Shown here one piece after another: positions 58,700 to 64,000 of a stretch of 64,000 bases of DNA. Positions within the stretch are counted from its first letter, which is position 1, and each line of letters starts with the position of its first letter. The translations under genes and the position numbers were made by a program. The DNA comes from Cinnamomum chago (lineage: Eukaryota; Streptophyta; Magnoliopsida; Laurales; Lauraceae). The notes under the pieces are model-generated. The model saw only the letters and a list, made by a program, of their open reading frames with translations. It was not told where the DNA came from and ran no database searches. The stretch lies in NCBI GenBank assembly GCA_038049695.1, contig CP142454.1, positions 89,302,501 through 89,366,500 of the forward strand. Direction: 5' to 3'.

Positions 58700-61600
58700 T
58701 TACTCAGCTGACTTGCTGACCTTGTAAGCATTAACTAATTGCATCTGTACATCTTGAGGAACTGGCAAATGTTCTCTATATTCCATTGTAAATTCACCTT
58801 TGCCCTGTGCCGAAACAAAATATAGAGAGTATTTGATGTATATCTTCTACGAATATGAATATTTTTTATTGTGAAAAAAGTGTTGCATGAGAGAGAGAGA
58901 GAGAGAGAGCTTTCAATGGGCATGTATTGAGATGCCCATTGCTTGTTTTAATGGACCAGATGCATGAAATGTACAGTAGTGTGAGAACATGTTGAGTGAA
59001 CCATCACCTGTGTCATTGACCGAAGGGATGTCGAGTATCCAAACATATTGTTTAGAGGCACCTGAAAATCACAGAACAAATTACTTTAAGCATTGTGACA
59101 TTGTTCTCAGGTCAATAATGATTGAGTTATTAAAGGGAGGTTTTCCAAATTTTGGGGTTTTTTTCCAGCTAATAAAGCAGTAATATCTTGAAGATAACTA
59201 AAAGAATATTTGAATGGCTAATATCTAAAATCTGAAATATATAGATATTTTAGTTCAATCTTGCTGAAATATCTTTTAACATTTTTGTGCTGATACAGTG
59301 ATATTCTCATTTTGGCAATATTTTCAATTCATCATGATATTATCATTTTTCATTTCCAGAAAGCCTTGCAGTATCAATGCAGTCTTTGCTGAAGGACAGT
59401 GGTATTTGTGATAGTTCTTCTAAGCATGACAACCAGCTGCTGCAAGAGAATCCAAGTTATATAACTTGTTCCAAGTCTGAAAAATGAAGCACAGAAGAAA
59501 ATGGAAGCAAAATCAAATGATTACTATATGTTTCCAGATATTGATCAGGGATAAGAATTAAGCACAGAAAAAGAGATCACTTTTGATGCACGAAAATGAT
59601 TTACTTTTGTTTAGTTAGAGAAATCCAAACTGAAATATATGCCAACCATGTCATGCGGCATCTAAGCCATCTTTAAGTCAGTTTGCTGAAGAACATCCAG
59701 CAGAACCTCACACAGCCCAATCATTCTTATATAAGAAATATCACCTTTTTGGATGGCACACACTGAATAACAATATAAACTGAAATTGCTGAATGATAGA
59801 CCCACAAATACAGACCTCAAAAGTCAAATTTCATGATATATTAATATGACCAATTATTGGGGGGTGTAGGGGAGTGGGGGCCATCAAATTGGTTTCAAGA
59901 ACACATTCACAAGAAGTTATTGTACATACATGTGCAGTAATTACAGAATCATCTCCGTCCTGGTCATTTCCAACAATCACTCCTTTTCTCCTGCCATTTG
60001 ATCAAGGTTGAAGCATTTCAGTTTCAGACAATGGTCAGAAAATAATGGTGAATGACTATACAAAAGGAGAAGCACTCACTTATTGATGTCACCGGTAACA
60101 GTACCCTGGAATTCTGTTGGTACTTTCACCTCCACCAACATTGTAGGTTCCAGTATTACAGGCTTTGCTGCTGCATAGCACTGTTTCATGAAAAAGATGC
60201 TAATGTTAAATTTCAAAATGTACGTTCCCTGATAGTCATCAGTGTATCTACAAATTCAGGGACTTTGGCAATTGCTAGAAGAGGAACTTTAGGGACCTAA
60301 ATTCCAGATGCACCAGAAAATGCCAATCCCATATGACCTGGTGGACCCAACGGTGGATGGAAAATGCCAATAAAGAGTTTCCAGAAAATAACCAAAGATA
60401 GCTAGGATTCTCAATCTCATTTTGGAGCATCTACTAAAGTGGGACCCATCAACTCTAGCAGTCTGTATCACTAGACCTTAAGCCTTGCCTACACAGAAGG
60501 GGGCACAACACAAGGAACCTATAATTCATATAACTACAACATTAGTCTAAACAAACCTGTCTAAATGCATATATTGATGCCAACTTAAAAGCAAGTTCAC
60601 TGGAATCCACAGCATGGGAAGCACCATCCGTCAAAACCACACGAATATTTTCAACTGGATGTCCTATCAACGAACCCCTGAAGAGATAATAATGGAATAA
60701 ATGATCATGAAAACCACAAAATAAATACATCCACCATTTGTAAGAGTGCGATATTTTACTCACGAATTGCTTGCTTCTTTAAAACCCTTCTCAATTGCTG
60801 GGATGAAGTTTGACGGTATGGCCTGCCCTATAAGCATGTTATCAAATTCAAACTTTGTGGCTGATCCAACTGGAAGTGGCTCAATATATCTGCTCACAAG
60901 GAAAGAAACTGCGTATCAAATTAAGACTTAGCAATTAATGGATTGGATATTACCTGTTACTAAAAGGAAGTACATTTGCAGCCCTACCTAAGAGCAACCC
61001 ACTTCATCAATATGACATGAAGGAGATAGACAACATATTGATTACCATGCTAATTAGCTTATTATGTTTTTTCTCTTTTTTGAAATGGTAACTGATTAAC
61101 TTTATTGAGCCATACTACAAGAAGTCAACACCAAGAAACATAAAGGAAAAGCAGGATACAAAACCGGATACCTGTACTAATAATAGAAATATTGCACCAT
61201 ATTTCCAACATAGACATAAATCAAAAGAAGTCATCCCCCACAGCTATTTTAAGGTAAGACTAACAGATGGTCTTTGCACGAGATTGAGTTTCCATAGCGA
61301 CTCCCACAAATAAATCTTACTGGTTAAGGAAAGTACGATCATTTAGCTCTATCCATAGGGATGATAGGACAACAATCATTGAAAAACTCAACAAAACACC
61401 ATTTCTTAAAAAAGTAGTAATAATTTAAAAAACACTCAAAACAGATGCCCAACAAGCCCTTGAGTCCAACAATCCATGACTCCACAAAGAGCATACTCTC
61501 GGAAGTATGACCCGCTTGATTCCAAACATAATTAAAAAAGGAAGCCCAAACTGCCAAGGACAATGAAGAAGACAATGAACATGAACATCCTCTGCAACTA

Positions 61601-63957
61601 AGACATAATACACCCATTGCCCCAAAAGTTATTCTTCTGACTTTGAAGCAAATGATTCAATGTTAAAATATTTTCTAAAGCTGCAGTGCAAGCAAACACC
61701 ACAACCTTCGGAAGAGCAGGAATTTTCCATAAATAAACAAAAGCTGCCAAAGTAGATGCAAAATTAAGCAACCAATCATGAAAAGATGTGTCAGGAAACT
61801 TCCATCAGAATTAAACCATCAAAAGCCGTAATCACTCCGATTTTCAGGTACATAAATCGACTGAAGCTTAACAGCATGTTTGCAAGCTGAAAAGATTCAT
61901 CATCTTGCAAATTACACAAAAGATGGGTCCCCAAATACTCAGACACCAAAGCAGTACTTATCCCCCTTCCCTTAGAGTAATCCAAAGCAGCCCTTTTAGA
62001 AGCAATAGCATACCAAAAAACGGGTTAATCCTCCACAAGAACTTGAGGACCACAAAACAAATACTCCCAAATCAAACCCAGCAGCAATCCTCAATGCCAG
62101 AACAAATATCTAGAAGAAAAACTTTCCATTCCAAAATAAGAATGCCATATGCTAGACATGAGAAGACTCCTTGTGCACTAATTGAGAACATTATATTTCC
62201 GTAAAAGAAAAGACCTACAGAGGCCCCCTTGTTCATTACCAAGCCCACAACCACCTTCACAATCGGAAACAATTGAGCCTCCAAAAAGAGTGAATACCCA
62301 AGCCACCTTCCTTACAAGGGCGACAAACATTTCCCTCAAGTAAATAATATCGCTAATGATTACCCCCCTGCCCAACCACCAAAAAAAAAAATCGTTCTAG
62401 ACCATGTTTCAGTTTGGCCTCCAAACCGAAATGCATCAGCCGATTCGGAATTACAGTGAAATATTTCAGAAGAATATAAATAAATATATATTTTTTATAT
62501 GTACAAGAATATAAAAAATAAATACATGCAAATATTTTGTATGTAGAACAATATAAAAAAAATTAATTTAAAAATTTTGGTTAGAGCCCATTACCAATTA
62601 GAGTGAAATTTGGCTTGACACAATTTAAAATTTGGCTAAAGCCCTAATTTATGTTAGAGTGAAACTTGGCTAAGGCCTATATATGATCGAGATATTCATT
62701 TTAGACAGTTCAAATATGTAATACGTGGGGCCCTACTGTGGGACCCAGGAATCTCATTAAAATGGGCCTTTGTAAAGTCAAAATGAGCCCTCAACCTCAA
62801 ATTTTAATAGCTGGGCCATATTGTGGACCCCTGAATCTCAATTAAAATGGGCCCTTTATAAGGTCCCAATGGTCCCTCTACCGATTAAAAAATAAGTCAA
62901 AAAAGGGGGTGAAATCCCTTTTGAAAGGAGCATCAGCCCCTTCTCACAGTTGACTTCATCCTCGTAGGCAATAGGGATTTTGAGAGAGGAGGTGACTTGG
63001 CAGCTCGGTGGTAGCTTCAGCAAGGAGCATGAGGATCAGCAGTTGGCAGCACCTTCAGTGAGGAGGATGAGATTTGGCAGTGGAGCAATTCAGGGATGAG
63101 GATGTCCGGCAGGTCCAGGTTCTTCTTCTTCTTCTTCTTCTTTTTTCTTTTCTTTTTTTTTTTTTTCGTTCAAACCAACTGGTACCCCCATTCTTTTATT
63201 TGTTCTTTTTAAAATGTTTTGGCCGAATGGAACGGTTTCAGTCCCATTCGATCGAAATCAGTGTTTTTGGACTGAAATCACTGATTTCGGGTAAATTGGG
63301 CCCAAATTTGAGACGAATTTGTTTGGGTGGGTGTTTCAGTTTGATTCACTGACCAAACTGAATAATTTCGGAAAATTCGGACGAACCAAAACGAAATGCG
63401 CTACACTGCCTCCACCACAATGATAAATAAAAGAGGAGAAAGAGAATCTCTTTGCCTCAAACCATGAGAGCCATGGCAAAATTGCTTCAAGTTAACGTTT
63501 AGGAAAACATAAAAACCAGTCTTGCAACTATCCCACATTGCCACACTCTTACCAAATAACAACACAGAAATGCTTACCCACACACGCACTGTTTATCTTA
63601 CCAAATAACAATACAGAAATGCTTACCCACAGACTCTTCCATATTGACCTTGACCTCCACTTTGCTTCTTATGCAAATAGTCAAATTCAGCACGCTGAGT
63701 GACAGTCTCCCTGAAGTTAACACGAGGCTTTCCAACAACCGCATCAACCTTTTACAATGCAACCAACAAAAAATACAGTTTCCAATAAGCAGCCAAAGCC
63801 TTTTAATCTGTAGTCGATAACCAAATATAACAATTGGAGGAAAAAAAATCTAAGACTTCACTGTATTAGGCAAAGACAACATATGCACCTTATACTCCCT
63901 TCGAATGCGTTCAACATAAATGTCCAAATGAAGCTCTCCCATCCCAGAAATTATTGT
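58700..63957 (-). CDS. MEFG1: Mitochondrial elongation factor G, last eight exons (gene runs off the window)
   Basis: Eight minus-strand exons: 63957-63889, 63748-63627, 60889-60764, 60677-60557, 60180-60080, 59990-59930, 59061-59008 and 58804-58700. All junctions are GT-AG with matching phases, encoding the last 252 aa. The protein is the GTPase that moves tRNA and mRNA through the mitochondrial ribosome. Visible landmarks are [20 protein letters not shown] and [11 protein letters not shown] (domain III/IV), [33 protein letters not shown] and [11 protein letters not shown] (domain IV), and [16 protein letters not shown] with [18 protein letters not shown] (domain V). The GTP-binding part lies right of the window. 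The large intron 63626-60890 holds LINE debris. The mitochondrial rather than plastid type is chosen from the [10 protein letters not shown] and C-terminal sequence. Confidence 0.92.
58888..58909. repeat. GA microsatellite in an EF-G intron
   Basis: About eleven ga dinucleotides in the intron between the last two EF-G exons. Confidence 0.8.
61068..62385 (-). mobile_element. LINE 3' part in an EF-G intron, degenerate
   Basis: Minus-strand non-LTR retrotransposon remains. At the low end, a T run and gaaatggtaactgattaac match the tail type at 8500 and 33360. Broken minus-strand ORFs across 61339-62375 (stretches such as [19 protein letters not shown] and SRAC-like fragments) look like the region after reverse transcriptase in plant LINEs. 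Many stops and frame breaks; long dead. Confidence 0.5.
62386..63395. repeat. Insertion of unknown type between LINE fragments
   Basis: AT-rich block with gtttcagtttgg near the left end and, reversed, tttcgttttggttcg near the right end, suggesting degenerate inverted ends. tttcgg/ccgaaa words recur near both edges. No ORF with a domain and no target duplication found. It could be a MITE nested in the LINE. Confidence 0.35.
63401..63545 (-). pseudogene. LINE reverse transcriptase fragment
   Basis: Minus-strand codons read [20 protein letters not shown], the plant LINE motif GLRQGDPLSPLLFI with substitutions, then a stop. The preceding residues are only loosely family-like. It is a remnant of about 40-50 codons. 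Confidence 0.75.
63550..63632. repeat. 49-bp-spaced duplication of an EF-G splice donor region
   Basis: ccaaataacaacacagaaat.. at 63552 and ccaaataacaatacagaaat.. at 63601 are about 31-bp copies with one difference. The higher copy includes the real donor (minus gg/gtaagc at 63627). The lower one carries the same gtgggtaagc word 49 bp inside the intron. Confidence 0.85.
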
Positions 63958-64000
63958 CTGTTGATAAAATACATTTTACATAATACTAAGTCATAAGGAA

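Overview
This window is nuclear DNA of a flowering plant. It has long introns with GT-AG borders, plant-type LTR retrotransposons, TRIMs, tRNA-derived SINEs and a hAT-like MITE. Host genes match plant families: a plastid-type histidine phosphatase, a CASP-like membrane protein, mitochondrial EF-G and a small plant protein. I cannot name the species. Most of the window is repeat, which suggests a large, repeat-rich genome. There are no bacterial-style operons, no CRISPR array and no canonical tRNA or rRNA gene.

Layout. 1-8.5 kb is gene-poor DNA with an LTR-like stretch (about 0.9-2.4 kb), a SINE near 5.9 kb and a LINE tail at 8.5 kb. 8577-14462 is a Copia element with 188-bp LTRs and the target duplication gtttc. 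Its pol is broken at several places and a 921-bp hAT-like MITE (8-bp duplication cttttatc) sits in its reverse transcriptase. 14.9-17.05 kb is a tandem duplication carrying two further insertions: a 127-bp perfect foldback and a 509-bp TG..CA element holding two tRNA-like units.

18396-35250 on the minus strand is one host gene: a seven-exon histidine phosphatase (2-carboxy-D-arabinitol-1-phosphatase-like, 304 aa). All splice phases agree. Its introns hold three solo LTRs (2.27, 2.54 and 3.92 kb, each with a perfect 5-bp duplication) and a 303-bp TRIM. Each solo LTR carries its own cluster of short palindromes or minisatellite in what looks like its transcribed part. A SINE and a second TRIM follow at 35.9-37.5 kb, then a two-exon CASP-like gene (37844-38418, minus).

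43364-54652 is an 11.3-kb Ty3/gypsy element of the Tat type, with 680-bp LTRs differing at three positions and the duplication acttc. Its gag-pol is nearly intact but has one frame break before the archaeal-type RNase H. Between pol and the 3' LTR are a 55-bp tandem repeat and a three-exon antisense gene (765 aa) with its own TATA box. To the right are an 80-aa two-exon plant gene (56569-57015) and the last eight exons of mitochondrial elongation factor G (minus strand, running off the right edge), one intron of which holds LINE debris.

The host genes are unrelated single units. The main stories are how much mobile DNA the phosphatase introns carry, the palindrome arrays in its solo LTRs, and the spliced antisense gene of the gypsy element.
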